The notes under the pieces: generated by a model
What the model was told of the DNA's origin: nothing
Database searches by the model: none
What the model saw: only the letters and a program-made list of their open reading frames with translations
In this document: in pieces, positions 13,251 through 47,775 of the stretch
How positions within the stretch are numbered: the first letter of the stretch is position 1
How the letters are laid out: every line of letters starts with the position of its first letter
Assembly (NCBI RefSeq): GCF_016097555.1
Contig: NC_054706.1
Span: 52,239,590-52,303,589 of the forward strand
From: Gigantopelta aegis
Lineage: Eukaryota > Mollusca > Gastropoda > Neomphalida > Peltospiridae
DNA: 64,000 bases
Direction of reading: 5' to 3'
Translations under genes and position numbers: made by a program

Positions 13251-14227
13251 CTGATTTTGGCTGAGGATAATGTTTTATTCACCTCAAAAACCACCATTTG
13301 GTTACCTAAAACTGAATTTTAGGCTATGCCCATGATATATCTAAGGACCATGTGATCTTTATGTGAGCTAAAGAAGATGAATTTAATGTATGTACTATGA
13401 ACACGACAAGGATTATAAATTATGACATGCCAGCCAAAGTCTGACATTTTTTAAATCGATTTGCTATATATGGTAGCTATGGCAATGAATTCTCCCAAAA
13501 CTGTTAAAACGATTATTATTATTCCTTTTTAAAAAATAATTCTGAAATTTCTTTCAGTCTAGTATCGACAAGCGATCACTTGCCTCATATTTCAAGACCT
13601 GATATATATCCAAATCAAGACTTATCCAGAAAAGATATACATGTTAATATAATACATAATACAAATGTTTTATTGCACTATTATAATATGGAGGGTTTAT
13701 TCATACTAGATAAAATATCCACTCTTGAATAGTGGGCTTTAACTGGTTTCAATCATCTGATGTACACTGATTTCAAGACGTACAGATTTCACTGCTTCCC
13801 AACCCTGGGCTCTTTTATTATGTTTATGGGTCTATTAAAATTTACAAAAACTACAACTGGACTGGTTAGAACTGTTAGATACACAATAAGTAATTCAATA
13901 AATTATATTCTGCAGAAAATGCTAATTTTGTACTACATTGTACTTAATTTTATATTAATATTTTAACATATATACCAATTTCATAATTTATACAGACTGT
14001 ATTGATCACTGAAAGTAAGTCATAGGGATTCTTATATTAATCAATGTATTAATTAATGAGCAAGTTGTCAAAGTTTGAGTCACGCTATGTTCTTTCGTAC
14101 CATTATAGGTGACTGTATTAACTGTTTACTCCATCTTCATCATAGTTAATATATTTTTCCAAGTAATGTGTAGAGTTTGAACTTTTTGTTTGTAACAATC
14201 ACATTATAGTAGTTTGTACGTTCAGCT

Positions 14228-36531
<22,304 letters not shown>

Positions 36532-36769
36532 TATAACATTTTACTACGACACTTTTCAGTCCTTTGTTTTAGTTTTAAACAAGGAAGAGAAAGTAAGACA
36601 ATACTTGACTGGTCATCCATTGTACACTTTTTCTGTAGGATAAAATAAATGCAGCGTAACATTTTGCAAATAACAGTTTACTACTTCCGGAATATTATTG
36701 GCACTAATTTTAGTTGTTATTTTTTGTTTTTGTTTCTTTGCAATAAGATCCAAATATATATTTGTCAAA
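36532..36769. promoter_or_regulatory. shared head-to-head promoter region of the arrestin-like gene and CPSF4
   Basis: Only 238 bp separate the two divergent start codons. The stretch contains ACTTCCGGAA at 36683-36692, an ETS/GABP-type site common in bidirectional housekeeping promoters. No TATA box is convincing. A short out-of-frame ATG (ATG TTA TAA) lies just upstream of the arrestin-like start on the minus strand. Shared use is inferred from spacing only. Confidence 0.6.
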
Positions 36770-39700
36770 ATGCAGGAATTAGTGGCACCAGTTAATCACA
36801 TTAAGTTTGATATTGAACTCGCTTTAGAACAACAGTTGGGTTCACAGCCATTGCCCTTCCCAGGAATGGACAGTAAGTTTTCAGTCATCTGAGACTGATT
36901 CTGAACCATAGGTAGCCACAATTTTGGCACAAACAGAAACCACTAGTACAAATACTATAGTTACATATTTAAAGAGTACTCTCTATTATATAAATTAAGT
37001 ATAACATATCTGACACTATTGTTTGGGGATACCTCTGTTCTGATGGGATGGGAACTCTATTTACTGCCCATATCCACAGAGGTTCAGGCACGCCCACCTC
37101 GGATTTAGCCTCTGACTTCGCCAGTGACCAATTCTGGGGCGGGAGGGGGGTGAGGGAAGTGGGAGTGGAAAGTGTGCAGGGAGCAATTTAAAAACGTGGT
37201 AAAACCACTTAAAAAAGAAAATAAATAGGGGGCTTACACTTATATTATTATTATTCTAAGTTAATAAATTTTGAGCACCAATTTAAAATATACCTAGTCA
37301 TGTTATGTAGTTATATTTGTTAATTAGTAGGTGCAATACATTTTTCAATCAGGCTGGTCTAAAAGTCTAGTATAATAAAAACAATTAATAATAAAATATT
37401 AACTCATAATATAACATTATAATTACTTTTAACCTTAAGCCCTGGAGGACAAAGGATTCGCAAAGGGAGGAGCGTCGCGCCCAATCCGTTTCGCATTCCA
37501 ACATCCGGTTAGCCCAGTTCGTCTGATCCGGATTTCCATGGGGCGGAGGTTCCGGGGGAGGGAGGCCTCCTACCAGGCAAACTACGGCCCAAACCGCCTA
37601 CGCCCTATCGCACTCAAACAAGCACCCTACCACAGCGTCTCTCCCCCCCCCCCCCATCCCGCCCACCCCCAGGTTATCCATGTAGCACATTCGGGCATAA
37701 TTTAGAATGAAGATGGTATAGGGGAAGGAATGATGGGATAGGAATGATGATGATATGAAAGCCCGCCAGGCGTCGTCTGGAGTGGTTGTGAAACATATTG
37801 TTGGTGTTGAGTGGTGATCCGAGAGGTGTCCTCGTCGAGTTCCTCAAGCATTCGTGAGCTCTACACCCGTGAGGGTGCACCACCTATACGGATGACCCTC
37901 TGTTCTGAACATGCCGTTACATGGTGACTGTCAATAAATAGTATCTGCGAGTCAATTAACCTTGAACCAGCCTTTTAACAGGAATGATTTCTGCACACGC
38001 GCATTGTAATGTATGATTGATTTAATAAAATAAAGAAAGACTTTCGAACATTCCAGCATGCATGCTAATACTATCACTGACCTTGAGCCTAAGCCTGAAT
38101 AAACTGAATGCTGTAACGTTTGGAAGTCTTGCCTAAAAGAATTTTTTACCTTGTTCACTTTGTCAAAATCAAGCAACAAATGTTAATATCAATGCCATTT
38201 TCTTTTGTGAAGATATTAATGCATACATGTTGTAGTCTTAATGTTGACATTCTTCAACTACTCATGTAAACCAGGCTATTATTTTTCAAGAGTGATGCAT
38301 GTCACGTGACATCACAGAAACTCTTATGCTATGAAGCTGCAAAGCAGACGAGACTGACAATGACAGCGGTGTGAAACTGTTTTTTATTTAGGTTTGTTTA
38401 ATATTACATGCCATTTAATATAGTGCGCACAGTGCAAAATGATGGTTGTGTATACATACATTTCTCTATGTATACAAATATTTTGAATGTCTACTTGTTT
38501 TTTGACTTATTTGTGCACTTTGTTTTGGGGAAGGTTTTCTTAATTCAACAAAAGTATTTTGATGTTAGGGTTCAATCTTATGTAGATTTCTCAAAAACAA
38601 GTCAAACGTAAATAGACTGGTTTATGGGGTAGCTTGGTTCACGTTTTTTCACGATACGAGTACCCTGCGTTCAAGAGCTAGACGGATATTTGGACAGTTA
38701 TAATTCAAGCTCTAATACAAGAGTAATTCCATGTTTGACAGATATTCATTACTTTGATAATTTTCAAGTTCACTGATAACAAAGATTTGACATTGATCGC
38801 CAATATATACACTAAAGAAAGAATCCTGACAGAACCCCTCATTCAGCAATTGCTACAATGTTTTGATTAAATACAATACAATTATACAAACAAAAATATT
38901 ACACTTCACAACATGTTTAGTTATACATAGGGGCGTGATGATTAATCGTGGTTCCCAATATTAGGTCCAGTTTGATACACAGTTTTCAGTTTGCATGTTG
39001 TGATTATTTTAGACTTTTTTGTTTTTCGTAAATGGTATGTCAACATCTCTGTAGCTTCCATCGTTGGGTATTCCAATAATGCGGTAATGCATTTTAGACA
39101 ATTATAATGCTTGATTTCATTGCATGTGACCCAACATGCTATCATGGTGTGGTAATATGGTAGTTTGTTTTTTAGTCAAGATATACATGTCATTTTTTCC
39201 AGTCATTTTTTATTTTTTTGGTGATTAGTTTATTTTTAGTTATTTTACAAGTGAAAATTAAAAATAAAGTTTGTTGCTCTTAAAATAGTTTATTATTAAA
39301 ATATATGTGTGGAAAGTATCATGAATACATCGAACTGAATGAAATATCGAAAATTAAGTCATAAAACATAAAACAAAAATAATTATCTCATGTATGTATA
39401 TTAAAATTTTAAAATGCTGTTAACACAAAATAACAAAAACTAACTTTTGTTTGTCCTGTAATGTTATTTAAAGGAATGCTAAAGCAAGGCTTTTGGACTG
39501 GTGTGCATATTCAACGATACATAATGCACATTATTGCTTAATATCAACAAGTATAATCGTATAGTTAATTAATAAAACGGGTTAAATGTGACGGCTATTA
39601 TATATAACGGGCGCAGCCATTTTGTACCATCCCAGTGAATACGCCCTCTGGCGAGCTGGTGGTTACATAATACCTATCGTGTCACGTCGGGAATTACTCT

Positions 39701-42700
39701 TCGAACTGAAAAAACTAAACATACCTGATTTTTGCGGATGCATCGCAATGCTCTGTAATAATAATCATCCCAGTAACACAGCAACGTGTATATGTGGTTT
39801 ATTTTTCAATACAAAATAAACCAACATTGTCAAAGTGTTGAAATAACTGAATTATATTTTGTATATAAATTAACCCACGTACTGAAACTGAGTGTTTTCT
39901 TGGTTAATTGGTCTTTTCTTTTCTTTCCATGGCCTGTACCTGTGGTTCTTGATTGGCAGGTGTATATTTAGACAGTCCCTAGTCACTGTGTCTAGACACT
40001 AAAAAGATGTGCCTCTTTCATTAAGATCACAGGGTATTGTGTGATAACCTCAAATCGTAATGGACTTTACCAGCTTTATTACTGTAAGTAATTCTGTAAA
40101 ACCCTTGATTAAGTAGACTTTCCCATCTAAAATAACAAAACTGACCAATTACGTAGTCCCAGAGAAAAGAGAATTATCACTTGGGTATCGTGAGTGGTCG
40201 TTTTTGCTCGAACATATCCTACCAATAGGCCTAATAATATGCATTTTTTCTTTGGATTTTTTAAAAGAAAAAAATACTATACCTCCATTTCGTTATATTG
40301 ATGCAAATTGAAATATATTTAGTTAAATAGTTTATTATACTATCAAGTCATTTATGTTGTATTACAAGTCAGGTTGATGAAAGCAAAGCGCCTTGTCGTA
40401 AATTAGAGCATTTGTTTACACAGTGCATAATAGAGAAGTTGGACCTGAGTTGACATCACTTCGCCCCAAGCTATACCACCGGATGTCACAAAAGCGAAAC
40501 AAAATGGCTGCCCCCAGTTAGCAGGAATAATCATGGTCTTTTATTAATTCTAAAATTACGCGTTTTTCATTTGTTAAAGTGTCAGTATGTGTTGGTGGGC
40601 TGGGTATGCATCTTTCCAACACATAAGGCTCTTGTTGGAGTTTAGTCTACCTTTAAAGTGAGATATGATTTTTTTTTTTTTTTTTTATCATTAGGCTAAT
40701 GTCATTAAACAGACACTAATTTTTTCTCTTTTCCAGAATCTGGTGCTGCAACCTGCACATTCTATTTACATTCGATATGCAACAAGGGCTCAGCGTGTCC
40801 ATTCCGACACGTGCGTGGGGACAGAACTGTTGTGTGTAAACATTGGCTCAGAGGCTTGTGTAAGAAGGGAGATGACTGTGAATTCTTGCACGAGTATGAC
40901 ATGTCAAAGATGCCCGAATGTTACTTCTATTCCAAATTCGGTATGTTTTTCTTAGTCTTTTCACATTTCTGTGGATATGTTACAGTGTATTTAGAATTTG
41001 TTAGAAGAATGTCTCTGTCTTTGGATTTTATACACAGGCCTCCTGAGTAGATTTTATACACAGGCCTCCTGAGTAGATTTTATACACAGGCCTCCTGAGT
41101 ACTGAGTATTGGCATAAACCATTTGTGGGTTATGCAAAAACAAATTCAAGTAACCCATTTTGTTTTTGCTATCATGACTCTGTAAATGATGCCGTAAAGT
41201 TAATGCATGAACGAAAAATGACTTATAATGCAAAAATAAACTTACAGTATATTATGATGCTTATATGTATATTGGCAGAGTTTCTGCCAAAGGGTAATCC
41301 CAAACATTTTGCAGATTATTTTTTTTTTAAGTTAACCTTTTGACAAAATTAATTACTCTTATCATTACTGTATGATTTTCTTAACCCTAACCCTAAACAT
41401 AACCCTTTTTTTTCTGGGGGAGGCCTCCAGTTCCATAGGGCCATACCCAAAAATTTCTTTCTGGCAGAAACACTGATTGGTATTGTAAAATTTAAAAAAA
41501 TATTTTTTACAAATTGCAGGTATATGCAGTAATAAGGAATGTCCATTTTTGCATATTGATCCTGAAAAAAAAATTAAAGACTGTCCATGGTATGACAGGG
41601 GCTTTTGTAGACATGGTAAGTTTAATTCTTTCAGTAAATTTTTAATGTGATACTGATAGATTGAATGTATGTTTATTGACACCCCAGCACATAGAATGTA
41701 TCATCTATTAAATGTCAATTAATAGTTCACAGAGTGCTGGAATATCATACATGTGTTTGTTCGTTCGTTCATTTATCTATCCATTCATCCATCCATCCTT
41801 CTGTTTTTGTTAAGATAATCAGCCGATCATCAATTTTATAAAAATGCATATTTTTCCATCATAAACCTTCCATCAGATGTAATTGTTCTGTTTTATCCTC
41901 TCCTTTTTTATCTCTCCATGTTTGATAGCCGATGATTATTAAATCTGTATGCTCTAGTGGTGTCGTTAAACAAAACAAATTATTAATTAATATTTCTCAA
42001 TAAAAAATTTGGACTGTAACATTTTATACATAAAAAAGTTTTCAGTAATGATGCAATAATTTGAGAGCTAGTTAAATTTGATTAAGGCCAGTGCAATTAG
42101 TTTCAACTGGCCCTGCTTGCCACTACAATATTTAGCTAAGTTTCAACCATGCACTCATTCATTCATCCATTCACAAAGAAGTTGGCTTACTAACATTGTG
42201 ACTTTTTTTTCTCAGGCCCAAACTGCAAAAACCGACATGTGCGACGAGTTATCTGTCAGTGCTTTCTTAATGGCTTCTGTATAGAAGGGCCTGACTGTGC
42301 ATTTAAACAGTAAGTCTGTAATCAGTGCAAAATAGAATTTTATATTTAATTAAATTTTTAGGAGATGGTTCATGCCAAACGGATTGTTCTGAATATATTG
42401 GCAATAATACCAAACTATGTTGTGTGAAATAGGTGTAATTCCGTATTTGTGAAAATAAAAAAAGATAAATATCACAATAGGATTAAAGATTAGCTAATTA
42501 ATTATTTGTTTCCTTTTCACATCCATGTCATTTCTTCCCACTCTACCAGAGCAGTTTTTCAACTTCTTTTGTTGTCTAACTCTTTGTTTCTTCAGCTGTA
42601 GTAGTTGTTTGTTTATTGGTGCCATGATCCATTCCATACACATGCACTGGCATAGCCAGCATTTTATATTGGGGGTGGGTGGCAATCCATATTGGGATGG

Positions 42701-45604
42701 GCCAACCCACACTATGTATGTATGTATGTATGTATGATTTTATAAAATTTAATAGTTTTAAAATTAAAAGGTTTGATAATAGGGTGTGTGTTTGTGTGTG
42801 GCACCCCACCCCCATTGCTACACCACTGTACACATGTAGCTGCCATCCTCTCCCTATCATTTTTTGTTGTTGTCTTAGTATGACCTCTATGAGTGTGGGA
42901 CCTAGAGCAGTAAAGCATTTGCCTATTGTACATGTGTCTACGGGTGAATTCCCCTCAGAGAATCTATTCTCTGATTGGAGTTTTTGTCATATCAGTCAGT
43001 GTTGTGTTATGTGCTGTCCTCAGTGTTATATGCCTGTCAGAAACTGGTTGTAATGGATCCCTTACAACTAAAGTAAAATGTGGTGGTTTTCCTTGGACAG
43101 CATATAACAGTGACAAAACTTTCAACCTCCTGTAGACAATGGTTAATAAATCAATGTGCTCCAGTGGTGTTATTAATTAAACAAATACATTTTTATTACT
43201 ACGTCTAGTTTTTTAACATTTTGGTTATAATTAAAGGAGTTTTGATGGGCAGATGACAATCTTATATTCACAGTCCCAAGCATGATCTTCCAACACCCGA
43301 TCCATTGGAACGTCTACGGAAAGCTTCCATTGTTTGTCACTTCTGTGGAGAATCAGGTCACAAGGCCATTCATTGTCATAAGATGCCGGCCGATATGAAA
43401 GCAGAAACACAAGAGGTCAGTGTGAAAACTGTCAGTACGGTTACTAACTAAGGGAAATAATCCTATTCCAAATTAACCAAAACTCATGATAATGAAGATG
43501 TTTAATGATAGGAACCTTGCAAGCATAGGTGTACATGTTCCCATTTTTGCTTTGGGGCAGCGTGATTTTTACCTGAATTAAGCAAAAATGCCCTAATCAG
43601 AATAATAATATTTATTCATATTAGTATTACTACCAAACAGATACATAGGGTTGGAAATGAATCACCAAGCATTTTTACATGGATTACTAATATTGTGTGT
43701 ATAGGAAGAAGAAGGAAATGTTTTATTTAACGATGCACTCAACACATTTTATTTATGGTTATATAGCGTCAGATTGTGAGTATAATGACGGAAAATGCAT
43801 GGTAAATGTTTTTTAGGCCAGGTCATTTTGCTCAAATGTCTTCATTGTTTTTGCCCGAAAGCAAAAATTTGTCCAGCACTTGGGGTGAGGGTGGGGTGAG
43901 GTCAGGAGATCCCTCTCACTCCCTTCCCTTTATACGCTTATGCCTGCAAGTGAATGTTTACACAGTGAAATACAAAAACATTTGATATTGTTGGGATCTT
44001 ACATCTTTTAACATTTATTTTATGAATGTGAATATATTTATATAATTAAAGTCCAATTTAAAATAATTAAAATTGTTAATCTATTATTAAACTTATTTTG
44101 TACCGGATTTGCATTCCACATGAAATGAGGAATAAGTTTAGCTAAGGTTCTCGGTCATAATAGGAGGAATTATCAGCAGAAGAGGAGCAATCAACACAGA
44201 AAACATACATGAATCTTTAAAAATTGTCACTGAAACTGAAAGACAGATTGTTTAAAATGTTATTTGTGGGTCTGTATGACTGTAATTGTACTACCAGTAT
44301 GTAATATAATTGTGTGTAATTATTTATATTGTTTATTGCTTTTAGCACAACCGAGACACATGGACATCCAGACTTATTGATGATGACCGGCGTCCCATTC
44401 AAGAAGTTACCTGTTATAAGGTGGGTAGTGTTTTCCCTAGCTTGTTACTTTTAGCATGGTGTGGCACCATACCTTAATAGTCTAGCACCATCTTGGCTTA
44501 ACCTGTGCCATGCTGCACTGAGATTAAAAAAACCTTTTTCAATAATTAATTCTAAAATTGCCTTGATGAAACACTCAAAAAATGTATTATTAATTAATAA
44601 AAATATCTCTGTTATATATTTTGCCATTCATTTATTAAAGCAAGAACATTAATTGCATTTACGTCTATTTCAATTATGTTTTTTGTTTTTAATGCAAAAA
44701 AAAGTGCCCTGGAAATGGTGAAAATGCCTCCAAAGTGTTGTGTCTACCATGCCTTTCCAAATTTCTAGGGAAAACACTAGGTGGGTGTTACAAAGAACAT
44801 ACAGCAGTGGTACAATATACAGTGGTCCTTACACTGGAGAGGGGTTGAGAATTTTTGTGGGTGGTTTGGAGTAGTTTTGCTAAATGTAGGTTATGTAGAT
44901 ATAAATTGTAGGTTAATAAAATAAAGGTTTGATTATGTAGTCTAGTTACACTGAAAATCTGTATTGAAGCACCCCAAAAAAGTATAAAGTTTTCAAGTCC
45001 AGTTAATTTTTAATCAGACATCATTAATATAAAGTTTACATTATAACAAACCTTTCCGAGGAATATTAAGTAAAAAGGGGGGGAAAAGTAGTATACTGAT
45101 GAAATAAGTTCATGGTTTAATATAACCTTTGATGTTATGCAAAATAAAAAAGGTATGTGTACAATGCAGAAGGAAGGAAATGTTTTATTTAACGACGCAC
45201 TCAACACATTTTATTTACGGTTATATGGCGTCAGACATATGGTTACGGATGATACAGCCACTTCATGGGCTACTCCTTTCGATTAACAGCAAGGGATCTT
45301 TTATATGCACCATCCCACAGACAGGATAGTACATACCACGGCCTTTGTTACATCAGTTGTGGAGCACTGGCTGGAACGAGAAATAGCCCAATGGGCCCAC
45401 CGATGGCGATTGATCCTAGAGCGACCACACATCAAGCAAACACTTTACCATTGGGCTACATCACGCCCTGTGTACAATGCAGAATGAAATCATTTTTATT
45501 TTTATTATATGCTTTTGTATTTTCAGTGTGGAGAAAAAGGCCACTATGCCAACAAATGTACAAAGGGTCATCTTGCTTTCCTTAGTGCCGGATTAGTGAA
45601 ATGA
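36770..45604 (+). CDS. CPSF4: CPSF4 / CPSF30, cleavage and polyadenylation specificity factor subunit 4
   Basis: Seven exons: 36770-36872, 40737-40940, 41520-41615, 42216-42309, 43274-43415, 44346-44420 and 45527-45604. They total 792 nt, giving 263 residues (human isoforms 244-269). The start MQELVAPVNHIKFDIELALE matches human MQEIIASVDHIKFDLEIAVE. Five CCCH fingers follow: CTFYLHSICNKGSACPFRH, CKHWLRGLCKKGDDCEFLH, CYFYSKFGICSNKECPFLH, CPWYDRGFCRHGPNCKNRH and CQCFLNGFCIEGPDCAFKH. After them come two CCHC zinc knuckles, CHFCGESGHKAIHC and CYKCGEKGHYANKC, and a conserved tail KGHLAFLSAG. The protein is the CPSF subunit that, in the nucleus, recognises the AAUAAA signal through its CCCH fingers. 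The second knuckle is split by the last intron. Human CPSF4 has one knuckle; two, as here, is the arrangement of Drosophila Clipper. All ligand residues are present, so the gene looks intact. Confidence 0.97.
37430..37930. other. GC-rich block in CPSF4 intron 1, unexplained
   Basis: A stretch much richer in G+C than its surroundings, with CCGGATTTCCATGGGGCGG, a C-run at 37645 and GTGAGGGTGCACCACC. No long ORF, no terminal repeats and no second copy in the window. Perhaps part of a mobile element or a foreign segment. Confidence 0.4.
39472..40652 (-). mobile_element. 1.2-kb TTAA-flanked DNA transposon, CPSF4 intron 1
   Basis: TTAA on both sides (39468-39471 and 40653-40656). Ends AGGAATGCTAAAGCAAGG and, on the minus strand, AGGTAGACTAAACTCC. 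It is the inverted relative of 27108-28298 over its whole length. The plus strand carries the matching ORF 39622-39819, MYHPSEYALWRAGG onward. It ends 84 bp before exon 2. Confidence 0.88.
41024..41100 (+). repeat. 26-bp unit repeated three times, CPSF4 intron 2
   Basis: GATTTTATACACAGGCCTCC plus TGAGTA, three near-perfect copies, starting about 83 bp after exon 2. Confidence 0.93.
41928..41982 (+). mobile_element. SINE 3'-end fragment
   Basis: ATAGCCGATGATTATTAAAT then GCTCTAGTGGTGTCGTTA. CPSF4 intron 3. Confidence 0.75.
42644..42833. mobile_element. MITE-like element with CACTGGCATAGC ends
   Basis: Left GCACTGGCATAGCCAGC and right, reversed, CAGTGGTGTAGCAATG form imperfect inverted ends. 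A short GTAT microsatellite is inside. CPSF4 intron 4. Confidence 0.5.
42884..43188 (+). mobile_element. degraded SINE, CPSF4 intron 4
   Basis: Remnant head AGCAGTAAAGCATTTGCC, then GTGCTGTCC, CAATGTGCTCCAGTGGTG and TTATTAATTAAACAAA. Much diverged, so older than its neighbours. Confidence 0.65.
43711..43772 (-). mobile_element. SINE 3'-end fragment, CPSF4 intron 5
   Basis: AAATGTTTTATTTAACGATG then CACTCAACACATTTTATTTA, the tail of the GTGTTGAGTGCGTCG SINE type. Confidence 0.8.
45172..45468 (-). mobile_element. tRNA-headed SINE 58 bp before CPSF4 exon 7
   Basis: Minus strand: GGGCGTGATGTAGCCCAATG head, CTAGGATCAATCGCC B region, AAAAGATCCCTTGCTGTT, end TGTTGAGTGCGTCGTTAAAT. Perfect 16-bp duplications TGTGTACAATGCAGAA lie at 45156-45171 and 45469-45484. 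The insertion is close to the last 3' splice site. Confidence 0.93.
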
Positions 45605-46032
45605 TACAGACTGGATGAATGTTTTGTACACCCAGACAATGAGTTATGTCGATGGTCATGACTGTTTGCTTTGGTGTCATTTTGTCAATATCCATTTGTT
45701 CACAAACAATGTTGAAGGCCAGCTACAGATCACTGATCAGTAAAGAAACAACAGTATTGCTTTGAGGCCTTTACAAAGGGTGGAGTGAAAGTCTTTCTAC
45801 AGCATTTGTTACATGGAATACTGGATACTGAAAGCTAATAAGCTGAAGTGAAGAGTAGTTGGTTTGTCTGTATCAAAATTATGCATTTATGGAAGAGAAT
45901 GGTTTCATTTAACATTTGACTGTCGACTGATTTGGTGTTTAATATGCTCAGGACTAAATGAGCAAAGTTAAGGGTTTGTGATGCCAAAATGTATTCTGTA
46001 GTTTTGTTGCCAAGCAGTGAATTTTGTGAGAA

Positions 46033-46330
46033 AAGTATAACTTCAAACAGATTCTGTTGTATTGACACTATCCAGTGAATACTATAGAGAAAATATATCT
46101 TCAAACAGATTCTGTTATATTGACACTATCCAGTGAATACTATAGAGAAAATATATCTTCAAACAGATTCTGTTATATTGACACTATCCAGTGAATACTG
46201 TAAGAGAAAGTATAATTTCAAACGGATTCTGTTGTATTGACACTATCCAGTGAATACTGTGAGAGAAAGTATATCTTCAAACAGATTCTGTTGTTTTGAT
46301 TATATCCAATGCATGCTGTGAGAAAGAATA
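46033..46330 (+). repeat. 58-bp tandem repeat, five units, CPSF4 3' UTR
   Basis: Each unit has TTCAAACAGATTCTGTTG and ACACTATCCAGTGAATACT. It begins about 430 bp after the stop and lies before the first AATAAA, so it is probably transcribed. Confidence 0.9.
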
Positions 46331-46381
46331 ACTTTGAATACAAACACTTTTCATGGTTTATTGCTAACATCTGTGAAAAAA

Positions 46382-46387
46382 AATAAA
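46382..46387 (+). terminator. CPSF4 poly(A) signal candidate
   Basis: AATAAA about 780 bp after the CPSF4 stop, just beyond the 58-bp tandem repeat in the presumed 3' UTR. Further AATAAA-like hexamers occur near 46700 and 46730, so the real end may be later. Confidence 0.45.
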
Positions 46388-46849
46388 CAGCACACTAAAT
46401 ATAGCATCTCAGGGTAGTTAATATTATTAAAGTCCCAATCCCATTTTAGTATAATAATTCTAAATTGTCCATTCCTGTTCTTTCCGGACCAGACAACTAG
46501 CTATCCAGAGGCCGGGCCCGGGATAGACATGCACGAAACGTTAGTGGTATAGGGGCATGTTAAAAGGGTACTCTCTCCCTCTCAGGGTAGTCTAATGTAA
46601 GGTCTGTTTTGTCAGAGGGGATTTAAAGTCTTGATTCATTTGTGAAGATTTTATTCATTTGTTATGTGATTCAGTCTGTCATTCGGTATACCAATTGAAA
46701 TATAATAAATGTTTGCATTTGTTATGTGAATAAAACTGATTCACTTTCTTGTTTTTCTTTAGTACATTTAATTGTGCATGCAGTCATTATATATTTATTA
46801 TTTTCAGAAACTTGAATGTTGTGCATTATAAAATCCTGATTTATTATTA

Positions 46850-47775
46850 TTCCACTACCAGTCCAACTGGAGGGGGATTATTGGTTTTGTCTGTCTGTTC
46901 GTCCATCTGCCTGTCCATTTCTCCCATATATAGTTGGGGGGGTTTTATTTCAGAATTCCTCAAGATATTTTGTGCATAGCTTTACAGATCAACTTTGACT
47001 TTCATTGGAATTGAGGGTGGGATGTAGCCCAGTGGTAAAGTGCTCACTTGATGCTCTCAGTCTGAGATTGATCCCCGTCGGTGGGCCCATTGGGCTATTT
47101 CTCGTTCCAGCCAGTGCACTATGACTGGTAAATACATCAACGGCTGTGGTATATGCTATCCTGTCTGTGGAATGGTGCATATAAAAGATCCCTTTCTACT
47201 AATGGGAAAAATGTAGCAGGTTTTCTCTCTAAGACTATATGTCAAAATGACCAAATGTTTGACATCCAACAGCTGATGATTGATGAATCAATGTGATCTA
47301 GTGGTGCCGTTAAACAAAACCCCTTTTTTTGTGATGGGAATTGGTTCATTTTTGACAGTTTACAGGGGACACTATTTTTAAAATGTTATGTACAACTAGA
47401 AGTCCGTTCACAATGTTTTTAGCTTAGGTAACCTATTATTAGGTTACATTTACATACCCAGTGAGTTACAATCGGCCTACAATCAAATGTCAAAAACTCA
47501 GTCCAGAATAGTATAGAATGCATGCATTTTTTCTTAATATTAGAATAAAGTTCTAGTGACCCTTGAGCTTACAAAGTTTAGTTTCTGAATATTAATTCAC
47601 CATATAAATGGTGGTGCACATGGATCTAAAGTTGCATAACAGACACAAAAGAACAATTTGTTTAAAATATTGTACACTGGTTACAGCCCCTAAACATAAA
47701 ACATGAACATGTGTGGGGCCTGATGGGGGATATTTACATGTATTGATTTAGCAGTACTCTTGGGATGCTTGTTTT
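46850..47775 (+). repeat. AGTCCCCTAC-type repeat, split by a SINE
   Basis: CCACTACCAGTCCAACTGGA start, GGAATTG duplicated around the SINE at 47016-47330, and the usual ending near TACTCTTGGGATGCTTGTTT. Confidence 0.65.
47016..47330 (+). mobile_element. tRNA-headed SINE inside another repeat
   Basis: GGTGGGATGTAGCCCAGTGG head, GAGATTGATCCCC B-box-like, AAAAGATCCCTTTCTACT, end GTGATCTAGTGGTGCCGTTA. Confidence 0.88.

Larger units (their letters stand above)
5425..14227. other. PDAP1 3' UTR and gene-free interval
   Basis: No exon with plausible splice borders or conserved protein was found on either strand. It holds MITEs at 7992, 10246, 11566 and 13083, and otherwise AT-rich DNA. The part next to 14228 should include the 3' UTR of the minus-strand arrestin-like gene. 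Confidence 0.6.

Noticed and set aside
41382-41405. Telomere-like CCCTAA words
   Set aside because: Only two to three copies; too short to mark an interstitial telomere.
42576-43053. Several ORFs of 90-124 codons in CPSF4 intron 4
   Set aside because: They overlap a MITE, GTAT repeats and a degraded SINE, on both strands, with no conserved motif.
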